Source: an uncultured Lachnospiraceae bacterium (GTDB taxonomy: Bacteria > Bacillota > Clostridia > Lachnospirales > Lachnospiraceae). Taken from it: DNA of 34,826 bases. Under the pieces are notes generated by a model. It did no database searches and had not been told where the DNA came from. It saw nothing but the letters and a program-made list of their open reading frames with translations. Below are positions 17,067-26,140 of the stretch, in pieces (the stretch's first letter is position 1; each line of letters opens with the position of its first letter). Position numbers and translations under genes: made by a program. The stretch lies in assembly GCA_947594855.1 (NCBI GenBank), contig CANQEL010000024.1, forward strand, positions 1 through 34,826, read 5' to 3'.

Positions 17067-17243
17067 ATGTCGTTACCAAAAGACCCCGTAATACTTTTAA
17101 GTTATATTAATACGCTTTTAAGAGACAAATATAGCAGCCTTACGGAACTGTGTTCTTCCATGTCCATATGTATGTCGGATATCACAGAACCCCTGGCTGC
17201 TATTGATTATACTTATAACGAAAAAACCAATCAGTTTGTATGA
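17067..17243 (+). CDS. DUF4250 family microprotein
   Basis: A 58-residue open frame with a strong AAAGGAGG site seven nt before its ATG. It starts MSLPKDPVILLSYINTLLRD and ends YTYNEKTNQFV. This pattern (MxLPxDPxxLLSYIN ... LRDxYxSLxELC ... LAAIDYxYxExxNQFV) is that of the DUF4250 family, small cytosolic proteins of unknown function found widely in Clostridia. No signal peptide or membrane span is present. It is divergent from spoVAF, and its last 13 bp overlap the 3' end of glgB on the other strand. Function unknown; the family call comes from memory of the family pattern. Confidence 0.88.
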   Translation: MSLPKDPVILLSYINTLLRDKYSSLTELCSSMSICMSDITEPLAAIDYTYNEKTNQFV

Positions 17244-19459
17244 GGTTTCTTCCTCTCTGTATAATTATATTCAAATACTCTTGCAGAAAGCGGCGGAAGC
17301 TTAATTTCAAGGCTGTACTCACGCCCATAATATTCTTCCTTAACGGCCTTCAGCACTTTTTCCTGCGCATGTCCTTCTCCGCCAAATTCCACATCATCAG
17401 AATTCAGAATCTCAGTATATTTACCCGGACACAGTACCCCTACCTTGTAAGCTTCATGTTCTACCGGTGTAAAGTTAAATATAAATAACAGATGCTTTTT
17501 CGTGCCTGAACCTCTCCTTACAAACGAAACCACGCTGTTTTTATTATCATCACATGTAAGCCACTCAAAACCTATAGGGTCACAGTCGTTATAATACATT
17601 GAATCATTCGACGCATAAAGCTCATTAAGCTTCTGCACAAAACGCTTAACTCCGCTATGGGCTTCGTACTCCAACAGATTCCATTCAAGTGAAACCGCTT
17701 CATTCCATTCATGGGTCTGCGCAAATTCCTGTCCCATAAACAAAAGCTTTTTACCCGGATGACCATACATAAATGCATATGCCGTCTTAAGATTGGCAAA
17801 TTTATGCTGCATATCACCCGGCATCTTATATATCATCGAGGCCTTTCCATGAACCACTTCGTCATGTGAAAGTACCTGAATAAAATTCTCACTGTAAGCA
17901 TACATCATGCTAAAGCATAACTTGTTGTGATTGCCTGAGCGAAACAGCGGGTCGGTTTTCATATAATCTAAGAAGTCATTCATCCAGCCCATATTCCATT
18001 TAAACATAAATCCAAGTCCGCCAAATTCCACCGGCGCAGTAACGCCTGCCCACGCCGTAGACTCCTCCGCTATCATATACACTCCCGGAGCCTGCTTTTC
18101 TATTACTGAATTAAGATGTCCAAAAAATCTTATAACATCTTTATTATCATTACTTCCATCGGGGTTAGGCAGCCATTCCCCGTCCTGCTTGCCATAATCC
18201 AGATACAGCATTGATGCGACCGCATCCACCCTTAAAGCGTCTATATGAAATTCATTAGCCCAGTACAGTACATTGGAAATAAGGAAGTTACATACTTCAT
18301 TGCTTCCATAGTCAAATATATATGTTCCCCAGTCAGGATGCTCTCCCTTTCTCGGATCACTGTATTCATATAAAGGCGTGCCGTCAAACCTTCCAAGTCC
18401 GTGGGCATCTCTCGGGAAATGTGCCGGAACCCAGTCAAGTATAACTGATATTCCATAGGAATGAAGAGTGTCTATCAAATATTTAAACTCTTCAGGCGTT
18501 CCGTACCTGCTCGTCGGCGCATAATAACCTGTAACCTGATATCCCCACGAACCGTCAAACGGATATTCCGATATACCCATAAGTTCAACATGGGTATAAT
18601 GCATATCTTTAAGATAATTCCCAAGTTCGTCGGCAAGTTTTGCATAACTATAAAAGCTGCCGTCAGGATTTCTGCGCCATGAACCTACATGACATTCATA
18701 TATGGACACCGGCATCCTCTGTCTGTCACTGCGGGTAACATTTTTCCGTTTATTCATCCATACAGTATCTTTCCACTTATATCCGTCCGAATCATATACT
18801 ACAGACGCATTCTGTGGTCTTATTTCACAATATGACGCATATGGGTCTGTCTTAAATAAAGTCTCACCGTCAGCAGTCGTTATACTGAATTTATATACAG
18901 CGCCCTGTCCTATTCCCGGAATGAAAAGTTCATGTATGCCTGAATTATCAAGCCTTCTCATCTGATGAATCCTTTTATCCCACATATTAAAATCACCGAC
19001 AACGCTTACCGCTCTTGCATTAGGCGCCCACACTGCAAACAATGTTCCGCTTACACCGTTTATTGTCATAATATGTGCGCCCAGTTTCTTATATATCTGA
19101 TAATGCGTACCTTCGGCAAAAAGATACTTGTCCACATCACCAAGCACAGGTTCATATATATACGGGTCTTTATATGTTATTATATCTTCTTCTGAGTACT
19201 GTACGCTGTATTCATATGATTTAATACTGCCGCAATTATCATATAGCGCAAAAAATCCCTCGTTCCCTATATTCTCCATGTCATATTTTTTATCATCACA
19301 TATAATACATATATTTTTTGCGCCGGGTCTGTATGCGGCAAATATCTCACCGCCTTCATATTCATGACGTCCAAGCAGTCTGTGCGGATTATCACACTCC
19401 CCCGCTATTATACGGTCATAGCGCTGCCAGTCCATCCATTTTTCTATTTTATCGTGCAT
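17231..19459 (-). CDS. glgB: 1,4-alpha-glucan branching enzyme
   Basis: A GH13 enzyme of about 742 residues that makes alpha-1,6 branches in glycogen. The N-terminal CBM48-type part includes FAVWAPNARAVSVVGDFN. The catalytic barrel has DALRVDAVASM (nucleophile Asp near 413), MIAEESTAW (acid/base Glu near 464) and LSHDEVVHGK, all diagnostic of GlgB. The ending PPLSARVFEYN is the usual beta-sandwich. I prefer ATG 19459, eight nt after CAGGAG; a GTG at 19468 lies too near the ribosome site. Phosphoglucomutase is 35 nt upstream on the same strand, forming a glycogen/glucose-phosphate operon; glgA, glgC and glgP are not in the window. Confidence 0.95.
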   Translation of the reverse strand: MHDKIEKWMDWQRYDRIIAGECDNPHRLLGRHEYEGGEIFAAYRPGAKNICIICDDKKYDMENIGNEGFFALYDNCGSIKSYEYSVQYSEEDIITYKDPYIYEPVLGDVDKYLFAEGTHYQIYKKLGAHIMTINGVSGTLFAVWAPNARAVSVVGDFNMWDKRIHQMRRLDNSGIHELFIPGIGQGAVYKFSITTADGETLFKTDPYASYCEIRPQNASVVYDSDGYKWKDTVWMNKRKNVTRSDRQRMPVSIYECHVGSWRRNPDGSFYSYAKLADELGNYLKDMHYTHVELMGISEYPFDGSWGYQVTGYYAPTSRYGTPEEFKYLIDTLHSYGISVILDWVPAHFPRDAHGLGRFDGTPLYEYSDPRKGEHPDWGTYIFDYGSNEVCNFLISNVLYWANEFHIDALRVDAVASMLYLDYGKQDGEWLPNPDGSNDNKDVIRFFGHLNSVIEKQAPGVYMIAEESTAWAGVTAPVEFGGLGFMFKWNMGWMNDFLDYMKTDPLFRSGNHNKLCFSMMYAYSENFIQVLSHDEVVHGKASMIYKMPGDMQHKFANLKTAYAFMYGHPGKKLLFMGQEFAQTHEWNEAVSLEWNLLEYEAHSGVKRFVQKLNELYASNDSMYYNDCDPIGFEWLTCDDNKNSVVSFVRRGSGTKKHLLFIFNFTPVEHEAYKVGVLCPGKYTEILNSDDVEFGGEGHAQEKVLKAVKEEYYGREYSLEIKLPPLSARVFEYNYTERKKPHTN

Positions 19460-19494
19460 AGAATCCACTCCTGTATTTTATTATCCCTGCAATG

Positions 19495-21231
19495 CTAAGC
19501 AGTTATCGAATCAATCATTTTAATTACCGAATCGGCAAATGATTTTGATTTCTTCTCTGCATCATTGAGATTATCCGCTACTATTCCATAGTAAAATTTA
19601 ACCTTTGGCTCAGTACCTGACGGCCTCACACAGAACCATGCATTATTATCAAGCTCATAATAAAGAACATTTGACTTTGGAAGCCCTGTCTCTGTAATAT
19701 TGCCTGTTGCCATATCAGTTATCGTATTCAGCTCATAATCCCTTGCAGCAAGAACTTTGTATCCGCCTACCTCTTTTGGTGTGTTTTTACGGAGAGAATC
19801 CATTATTGCCTGTATCTTTTCAAGTCCTTCCTTACCCTTCATTGTAATTGCCGTAACGTCATCTTTGTAATAACCGTATCTCTCGTACATATCAAGCATG
19901 GCATCCCATAAAGACTTGCCCCTGGTTTTATAATATGCTGCTGCCTCGCATAACTTCATAACAGCAACAATTGCGTCTTTATCGCGCGCATGTGTTCCCA
20001 CAAGGCATCCGTAACTTTCCTCAAAACCAAAAAGATAATGACCCTTTCCGCTCGTTTCAAATTCAAGTATCTGCTGTCCTATATATTTAAATCCTGTAAG
20101 AACTTCAATAAGCTTTACCCCGTAATACCGCGCAATGGCGTCTGCCATATTCGACGACACAATTGTTTTTACCAGTACTCCGTCAGAAGGAAGGCCTTCT
20201 ACAGCTTTTCTCTGTCCGATTTCATAATCGCCTATAAGACATCCTGACATATTGCCTGTAAGAGTAATATATTCACCGCTTTCAGTATCCTTAACATATA
20301 CCCCAAGCCTGTCTGCGTCAGGGTCTGTAGCAAGTATGATATCCGCATCCTTTTCTTTTGCAAGTTTAAGCGCAAGCTCAAACGCTTCTGCAGCTTCAGG
20401 GTTAGGATAACTTACGGTTGGGAATTCACCGTCAGGAAGCTCCTGCTCAGGGACAATATATACATTTTTGAATCCTATTTCCCTAAGAATCCTTCTTGCA
20501 GGAATGTTTCCGGTTCCATGAAGCGGAGTATACACAATTTTAATACTATCGCCTACTTCATCTATACACTCCTGATGAATAATGAGCTTCTTAAGTTCTG
20601 CAATATATTTATCATCAACAGCCTGTCCGATAACCTCATATAAACCTTTGGATACAGCTTCTTCTTTTGGCATTGTTTTAACGGTATTGTAATCCGTTAC
20701 AGCCTTTACTTCAGCCATAATGCCCGTATCATGAGGCGGAGTAATCTGCGCGCCGTCCTCCCAGTATACTTTATATCCATTATATTCAGGAGGATTGTGG
20801 CTTGCCGTAATGTTAATGCCGGCAATACAGCCAAGCTCCCTTACTGCAAACGAAAGTTCCGGCGTTGGCCTTAGGCTTTCAAATACATATGCTTTTATTC
20901 CGTTTGCCGCCAGACATAACGCGGCTTCATCTGCAAATTCCGGAGACATCCTTCTGGAATCGTAAGCAATTGCCACTCCTTTTGATGAGCCTTTCTGCTT
21001 AATAATATAATTGGCAAGTCCCTGTGTTGCCTTACGTACCGTATATATATTCATGCGGTTCGTTCCCGCACCGATAACTCCTCTGAGTCCTGCCGTACCA
21101 AATTCAAGTTCTTTATAAAACCTGTCCTGTATTTCCTGCTCGTTTCCGGCAAGTTCTTTAAGCTCCCGTATTGTAGCTTCGTCAAAATATGGATTATTAA
21201 TCCATGACTGGTATATCTCCTTATAATCCAT
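19495..21231 (-). CDS. Phosphoglucomutase (alpha-D-phosphohexomutase family)
   Basis: This 578-residue enzyme interconverts glucose 1-phosphate and glucose 6-phosphate. The phosphoserine loop ITASHNPPEYNGYK sits near residue 140, the metal-binding loop DPDADRLGV near 305, the sugar-binding GFEESYGCL near 400, and the phosphate-binding RPSGTEPKVKFYY near the C terminus. All four domains of the family are present. Length and motifs match the Firmicute PgcA/Pgm group rather than the shorter phosphoglucosamine mutases. The ATG is eight nt after GGGAGG. A strong promoter lies upstream, and glgB follows after a short gap, so the pair likely links glucose-phosphate supply to glycogen branching. Confidence 0.94.
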   Translation of the reverse strand: MDYKEIYQSWINNPYFDEATIRELKELAGNEQEIQDRFYKELEFGTAGLRGVIGAGTNRMNIYTVRKATQGLANYIIKQKGSSKGVAIAYDSRRMSPEFADEAALCLAANGIKAYVFESLRPTPELSFAVRELGCIAGINITASHNPPEYNGYKVYWEDGAQITPPHDTGIMAEVKAVTDYNTVKTMPKEEAVSKGLYEVIGQAVDDKYIAELKKLIIHQECIDEVGDSIKIVYTPLHGTGNIPARRILREIGFKNVYIVPEQELPDGEFPTVSYPNPEAAEAFELALKLAKEKDADIILATDPDADRLGVYVKDTESGEYITLTGNMSGCLIGDYEIGQRKAVEGLPSDGVLVKTIVSSNMADAIARYYGVKLIEVLTGFKYIGQQILEFETSGKGHYLFGFEESYGCLVGTHARDKDAIVAVMKLCEAAAYYKTRGKSLWDAMLDMYERYGYYKDDVTAITMKGKEGLEKIQAIMDSLRKNTPKEVGGYKVLAARDYELNTITDMATGNITETGLPKSNVLYYELDNNAWFCVRPSGTEPKVKFYYGIVADNLNDAEKKSKSFADSVIKMIDSITA

Positions 21232-21283
21232 TCATGTATCCTCCCTTAATTTTATTAAATAAATATAATTAAAAAACTAATTA

Positions 21284-21312
21284 ATTATACCAATTTTTTG
21301 GTTTTTTTTCAA
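21284..21312 (-). promoter_or_regulatory. Sigma-A-type promoter of the phosphoglucomutase-glgB operon
   Basis: On the minus strand TTGAAA (21312-21307), a 17-nt A+T-rich spacer and a perfect TATAAT (21289-21284) lie about 50 nt upstream of the ATG. Confidence 0.8.
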
Positions 21313-21328
21313 CCTTATTTTGCCATTA

Positions 21329-22315
21329 TTACTTGATTTTATCTACGAATTTCATACGGTTATCAAACTGCTCATTTAACAGTGTAAGCTTTTTCATGTT
21401 TTTTTCCGTCATAAGCGTTTTTTTACCGTTCATATAATAGCTTGACAACTTCCAGAATTTTTCCGGATACATCAAAAGAATGGCAAGAATATGCCTTTCC
21501 TCCCCGCTAAGTTTTTTGACGCTCTCATAGCCGTTTATTACAGCCTCTCCGTATTTTATATCCCATTCATTTTTCTCCATAACCTTTCTGATAAAATAAT
21601 ACAAATCCATTATCTGCATACCAAATGCACATTTATCAAACACGGTAGTTGCAATGCCTTCATCACACATTAATATATTATGGTAGGTGTACGAGCCATG
21701 ATAAACTTCCCCTTTATCATATACCCGGGAATACATATCTGCATATGCGCTTTCATACAGCATATCCGCCGCGCTTTTAGCCTGCTCAAAATACATCGGA
21801 AATACTTTTAAAAAGGCTATTTCAAATTCATTTTTATCATTATGGGATCTTATATAATTTTTTATATGCTTAAGTTCAGCATTGTGGCGTTTAAATACCT
21901 GAGACATATTTTCCGTTGTAGTGCATACATCTCTGTTTTCGGATTTAATGCCTCTCATACTTATATGAAGCCTGCCCATATTTTCTGACGCCATGTATAT
22001 ATCATCTAAACTTTTCAGGTCACATTCATCGCCAATATACCAGTCCTTTATGACATACCGCGCTCCGCTCTGGTCTGCGCTGCTTATATTACCTTCATTA
22101 TTAAGGCAGAAACTGTCTATTCTATCAAATCCATTTTTTTTAATATGTGTCTTTATCATATTTTCCCATACAAGCCTTGTTGCAGATGTATGGGTTTCCT
22201 TAATAAGTTTATAACCCCTGTCTGTTTCAAAGAGTACCGCTCCACGTACTCTTTTTGCCCCCTTTACCTCAAAATCATATTTTGCAAGCACCTCATCATA
22301 TCTGTCCTCCAACAA
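21329..22315 (-). CDS. CotS-like spore-coat-associated kinase-fold protein
   Basis: A 328-residue protein with the layout of CotS/CotI-type spore coat proteins, which belong to the aminoglycoside-phosphotransferase/protein-kinase fold. An N-terminal lobe includes AVLFETDRGYKLIKETH. The catalytic-loop segment reads VYHGSYTYHNIL near residue 208, with Ser where active phosphotransferases usually have Asp (HGDxxxxN). The later VFDKCAFG block keeps the Asp of the metal site, and DLYYFIRKVMEKN follows, as in CotS proteins. It may be a catalytically weakened member with a structural role in the spore. The start must be TTG (22315 or 22312), five or eight nt after AGGAGG, as no in-frame ATG is nearby. 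A sporulation role is inferred from the family. Confidence 0.72.
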   Translation of the reverse strand: MLEDRYDEVLAKYDFEVKGAKRVRGAVLFETDRGYKLIKETHTSATRLVWENMIKTHIKKNGFDRIDSFCLNNEGNISSADQSGARYVIKDWYIGDECDLKSLDDIYMASENMGRLHISMRGIKSENRDVCTTTENMSQVFKRHNAELKHIKNYIRSHNDKNEFEIAFLKVFPMYFEQAKSAADMLYESAYADMYSRVYDKGEVYHGSYTYHNILMCDEGIATTVFDKCAFGMQIMDLYYFIRKVMEKNEWDIKYGEAVINGYESVKKLSGEERHILAILLMYPEKFWKLSSYYMNGKKTLMTEKNMKKLTLLNEQFDNRMKFVDKIK

Positions 22316-22386
22316 TAACCCTCCTTTTCCGACTGTTTTGTCGGCAAAATGTGTCTGTTCAATATTTATGAAAATACGGCCTTATA

Positions 22387-22410
22387 TATTCTTACAAATA
22401 ATTAAGAATA
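22387..22410. repeat. Perfect 8-bp inverted repeat in the cotS-like/DUF885 divergent region
   Basis: TATTCTTA, an 8-nt spacer and TAAGAATA form a perfect dyad 49 bp upstream of the DUF885 gene and 72 bp upstream of the divergent CotS-like gene. It could be an operator; there is no direct evidence of a binding protein. Confidence 0.35.
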
Positions 22411-22458
22411 CTTACCTTTATTATGAATAGATTATTGTAACAGGAGGAATGATTGATT

Positions 22459-24255
22459 ATGCGACGTCACTTAACCAGACTGCTTTGCCTTTTTTTAACA
22501 ATATTTCTTATAGCCGGATGCGGCGGTAAAAACACTCCGCCTGTAAATGATATTTCCCCGGTTTCCGACAGCGCTCTTTCCGCAGACGGCGAATCGGCTG
22601 CAGCTGAATTTAAAGCTTTATGTGATGAACTTTTCTCACATATGCTGCTCTCTGACAGTATTACACTTAATTACTCGCTTTCAGACCCGTCTGTATATGG
22701 AATTACTAAAACACCGGCAACACTTGGGGAGTATTCCGAAGAATCCGTTTTAGTTGAAAATATTTATTATGAAAATATCCTTACCCGTCTTAATAATATT
22801 GATAAAAATTCTTTATCGGAAAAAGACTGTCTTACATACGATATTATTTACAAAACACTTTCCCAATATGCCCGGTCTGAAGATTATGTTCTTTATGAAG
22901 AGCCGCTTTCCCCGATATCCGGAATACAGGCAAAACTTCCCGTACTTCTTGCCGAATATCATTTTTATAATATTGAAGCGATTGAAAAATATTTTGACAT
23001 TATCGAATGTATCCCCGGCTATATTAATAATATAATTGAATTTGAGCAGAAGAAAAAAGAAGCCGGTCTTTTCATGAGTGATTCACAGGCAGATGAAATA
23101 ATTAAGCAGTGCATGGATTTTATATACAGTCCTGACAATAATTATCTTATAAAAATATTTAAAGATAACATATCTGCTGTAGAAGGCTTAACAGAAGAAC
23201 AGGTTAAAAACTACTGCGCCCAAAACAAAAAGCTGGTTATTGAAACACTTATCCCTTCTTACAAAACATTAATTAATTCACTTTCAGAATTAAAGGGAGG
23301 CACTTCGGTATCAGGCGGCCTCTGCCATTTTCCAAAAGGAAAAGAGTATTACACTGCCCTCGTTCATTCACAGACAGGTTCAGAAAAATCACCAAAAGAA
23401 ATATACTCCCTTCTTGAGTCAACCCTTGCCTCATGCCAGAAAAACATGGCACGTATTGTCTCAGCCAATCCCGATATATACGACAACATAAGCAATCCTG
23501 CATTTGCCGAATCGGAACCCGATGCAATCATGCAGTATCTTATAGCAAATACGGGCAATACTTTTCCTGCCCCTGCAAATAAATATACTATAAAATATGT
23601 ACATCCTTCACTTGAAAATACCCTGAGCCCTGCAATGTATATTACCCCTCCAATTGATTGTGAAACAGCAGATTCAATATACATTAACCGGGCGTCGACA
23701 GGTGACTCATCCCTGTTTCCAACACTCGCGCACGAAGGTTATCCGGGACATATGTGCCAGACCAGAACTTTCATGGCGACATCGCCTCACCCGGTAAGGC
23801 TTATACTTGATTTTGGGGGTTACTGCGAAGGCTGGGCAACCTATGCGGAACTTTTATCTTATGATATATCTGGCCTTGACAGCAATGTAGCCGAACTTCT
23901 AAAAAATAATAAACTTGCTATATTATGTATATACTGCCTTATTGACGTAGGAATACATTACTACGGCTGGGATATGTCCGACGTCTGCAAACTGCTTAAC
24001 GACAACGGAATAACAGACGCTTCCGACATAGAAGAGATATATTCAGGGGTACTTTACGAACCGGCTCTCTATCTCAAATATACCCTTTCCTGCCTTGAGT
24101 TTATGAGTATGAAGGAACGGTCGGCAAAAGCGCTTGGCAGCAGCTTCAGCGCATACAAATTCCATGAATTTATACTCACCACCGGGCCTGCATGGTTTGA
24201 CATACTTAATGAACAGCTTGACATATGGATTAAACAATGTTTATCAGATACTTAA
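22459..24255 (+). CDS. DUF885-family metallopeptidase-like lipoprotein
   Basis: The 598-residue product has a lipoprotein signal with lipobox LIAGC (Cys 21), so it should be anchored outside the cell. The C-terminal half carries the DUF885 metal signature AHEGYPGHMCQT (HExxxxH, His near 425) and GYCEGWATYAE about 30 residues later, which would supply the third zinc ligand. The family is related to M3-like gluzincin peptidases but substrates are mostly unknown. The N-terminal half is mostly helical, as is usual. ATG 22459 lies 11 nt after AGGAGG, while an in-frame TTG at 22453 lies five nt after it; either is possible. pckA follows from its own promoter. Confidence 0.85.
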   Translation: MRRHLTRLLCLFLTIFLIAGCGGKNTPPVNDISPVSDSALSADGESAAAEFKALCDELFSHMLLSDSITLNYSLSDPSVYGITKTPATLGEYSEESVLVENIYYENILTRLNNIDKNSLSEKDCLTYDIIYKTLSQYARSEDYVLYEEPLSPISGIQAKLPVLLAEYHFYNIEAIEKYFDIIECIPGYINNIIEFEQKKKEAGLFMSDSQADEIIKQCMDFIYSPDNNYLIKIFKDNISAVEGLTEEQVKNYCAQNKKLVIETLIPSYKTLINSLSELKGGTSVSGGLCHFPKGKEYYTALVHSQTGSEKSPKEIYSLLESTLASCQKNMARIVSANPDIYDNISNPAFAESEPDAIMQYLIANTGNTFPAPANKYTIKYVHPSLENTLSPAMYITPPIDCETADSIYINRASTGDSSLFPTLAHEGYPGHMCQTRTFMATSPHPVRLILDFGGYCEGWATYAELLSYDISGLDSNVAELLKNNKLAILCIYCLIDVGIHYYGWDMSDVCKLLNDNGITDASDIEEIYSGVLYEPALYLKYTLSCLEFMSMKERSAKALGSSFSAYKFHEFILTTGPAWFDILNEQLDIWIKQCLSDT

Positions 24256-24296
24256 ATTGTTCATATCTTCTTTAAACACAATTCACTTTATTTTGC

Positions 24297-24325
24297 TTGA
24301 CTTTTATGCCGCTCAAATCTATAAT
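24297..24325 (+). promoter_or_regulatory. Strong sigma-A-type promoter of pckA
   Basis: TTGACT (24297-24302), a 17-nt spacer and a perfect TATAAT (24320-24325) lie about 80 nt upstream of the pckA ATG. The leader from about 24332 contains small alternative hairpins (24328-24355). Confidence 0.85.
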
Positions 24326-24403
24326 AGGAAGCAAATTTGGCTTCGCGGAAGCGAATCTTTAAATATATTTATACGAATTTACTATTTAGGAGGTAATAAG
24401 GAA

Positions 24404-26095
24404 ATGGCAACAAAAGCAAATTATCCAATCAGTGAAATTGGAAAAGGTAAAGTTGGCTTCTCAAAAACCCGTTCTATTATTGAAGCAGCTTTCTATGGTA
24501 ACAACGTAGTTCCGGTTAATACCCTTAAAGAGGCTTATAATCTTGCAAAGAATTCACCGGGAACCATCGTAACAGACATGCCTGTTTACAGAGGTGAAGA
24601 ATTTGGTCTTGACAGCGATGCAAAAGTTCTTCTTTTCAATGACGGCGCAGTTACAGGCCGTTATGCAGCAGCACGCCGAATCAAGGGTGAGCCCGGTGTA
24701 GATGAGGTTAAGCTCGATAAGGTTGTTATGGATGCTATATATGAAACACGTTGGAAGAAAATGTATCATGCAACCGTATTCGTAGGTCTTGACCCTGAAT
24801 TCATGGTTAAAGCTCATCTTCTTATTCCGGAAGGAGAAGAGAATATAATGTATAACTGGATGCTTAACTTCCAGTATATGTCTGATGAGTATGTAAAGAT
24901 GTACAAGGAATCTGTTCCTGTAGGCGGTGGAAACGAGCCTGATATCTATATCTTCTCTGACCCACAGTGGTATCCGCAGGAGCGTCCTGACGTTGATTAC
25001 AGCTGCTTAAGCGACCCGCTTACATGCTGCTATTTTGATACAAACGAAAACTGCGCTGCAATTCTTGGTATGAGATACTTCGGCGAACACAAGAAAGGTA
25101 CACTTACAATGGCTTGGGCTATTGCTAACAGAAACGGTTATGCTTCATGCCACGGCGGACAGAAAGAGTACACTCTTCCTGACGGCAGCAAATATGTTGC
25201 ATCCGTATTCGGACTTTCAGGTTCAGGTAAATCAACACTTACGCATGCTAAGCATGGCGGCAAATATCCTATTACAGTTCTTCATGATGACGCATTTATC
25301 ATCAACTCAGATACATGCTCATCTGTAGCGCTTGAGCCTACTTACTTTGACAAGACTGCAGATTATCCTACAGGCTGCGATGACAACAAGTATCTGCTTA
25401 CTGCACAGAACTGTTCAGCAACACTTGATGATGAGGGCAAACTTCAGTTAGTAACAGAGGATATCAGAAACGGTAACGGACGTGCTATCAAGTCAAAACT
25501 CTGGTCACCAAACCGTGTTGACAAGATTGACGCTCCTGTTAACGCAATCTTCTGGATTATGAAAGATCCTACAATTCCTCCTGTAGTTAAGCTCAAGGGA
25601 GCAGCTCTTGCTTCAGTTATGGGAGCAACTCTTGCAACCAAGACTTCTACTGCAGAACGTGTTAAGGCAGGAACAGACCTGAATGCGCTTCGTATCGTTC
25701 CTTACGCTAACCCATTCAGGACTTATCCTCTCGTAAACGACTATGAGAAGTTCAAGAAGCTCGTTGCTGAGAAGAACGTTGACTGCTACATCGTAAACAC
25801 AGGTGATTTCATGGGCAAAAAGGTTCAGCCTAAGGATACTCTTGGAATCCTAGAAGCAATCGTAGAAAGAAAAGCTTCATTTGAAAAATGGGGACCATTT
25901 GAAGACATTGAAATCATGAACTGGGAAGGATTTGTACCTGACCTTAATGATGCTGACTACAAAGCACAGCTTAAGAGCGCAATGGAGAACCGTGTACACG
26001 CAGTAGAAGGCTTTGCAACTGATAAAGACGGTTATGATAAACTTCCTGATGAAGCTCTTGAAGCTCTTAAGAAACTTGTTGACGCATTGAGCTAA
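24404..26095 (+). CDS. pckA: Phosphoenolpyruvate carboxykinase (ATP)
   Basis: The 563-residue enzyme converts oxaloacetate and ATP to phosphoenolpyruvate, or the reverse in fermenting bacteria. The kinase-1 P-loop FGLSGSGKSTLTHAKHGG is near residue 272, and the kinase-2-like ITVLHDDAFII follows. TSTAERVKAGTD and the nearby NPFRTYPLVNDYEK are in the C-terminal part. ATG 24404 comes shortly after TAGGAGGT. The frame stays open upstream into the end of the DUF885 gene, but that extension reads as non-conserved sequence. Codon use is cleaner and richer in GCT/CTT than in its neighbours, which suggests high expression. No clear terminator follows: the trp leader promoter begins only 11 nt after the stop codon. 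Confidence 0.96.
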   Translation: MATKANYPISEIGKGKVGFSKTRSIIEAAFYGNNVVPVNTLKEAYNLAKNSPGTIVTDMPVYRGEEFGLDSDAKVLLFNDGAVTGRYAAARRIKGEPGVDEVKLDKVVMDAIYETRWKKMYHATVFVGLDPEFMVKAHLLIPEGEENIMYNWMLNFQYMSDEYVKMYKESVPVGGGNEPDIYIFSDPQWYPQERPDVDYSCLSDPLTCCYFDTNENCAAILGMRYFGEHKKGTLTMAWAIANRNGYASCHGGQKEYTLPDGSKYVASVFGLSGSGKSTLTHAKHGGKYPITVLHDDAFIINSDTCSSVALEPTYFDKTADYPTGCDDNKYLLTAQNCSATLDDEGKLQLVTEDIRNGNGRAIKSKLWSPNRVDKIDAPVNAIFWIMKDPTIPPVVKLKGAALASVMGATLATKTSTAERVKAGTDLNALRIVPYANPFRTYPLVNDYEKFKKLVAEKNVDCYIVNTGDFMGKKVQPKDTLGILEAIVERKASFEKWGPFEDIEIMNWEGFVPDLNDADYKAQLKSAMENRVHAVEGFATDKDGYDKLPDEALEALKKLVDALS

Positions 26096-26105
26096 TTTTT
26101 AGCAC

Positions 26106-26134
26106 TTGACATTGTCACCTTTGTGTGATATTGT
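26106..26134 (+). promoter_or_regulatory. Promoter of the trp operon
   Basis: A perfect TTGACA (26106-26111), 17-nt spacer and TATTGT (26129-26134), directly upstream of the T-box leader. Transcription would start near 26141. Confidence 0.8.
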
Positions 26135-26140
26135 ATATAA

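Noticed and set aside
22340-22400. Sigma-E or sigma-K promoter of the CotS-like gene
   Set aside because: A partial match (CATAAATA after an A/T-rich -35) is visible on the minus strand, but it departs from the consensus at key bases.
24134-24403. N-terminal extension of pckA
   Set aside because: The frame is open by chance across the DUF885 gene end and the promoter. A strong ribosome site precedes ATG 24404, where the conserved protein starts.
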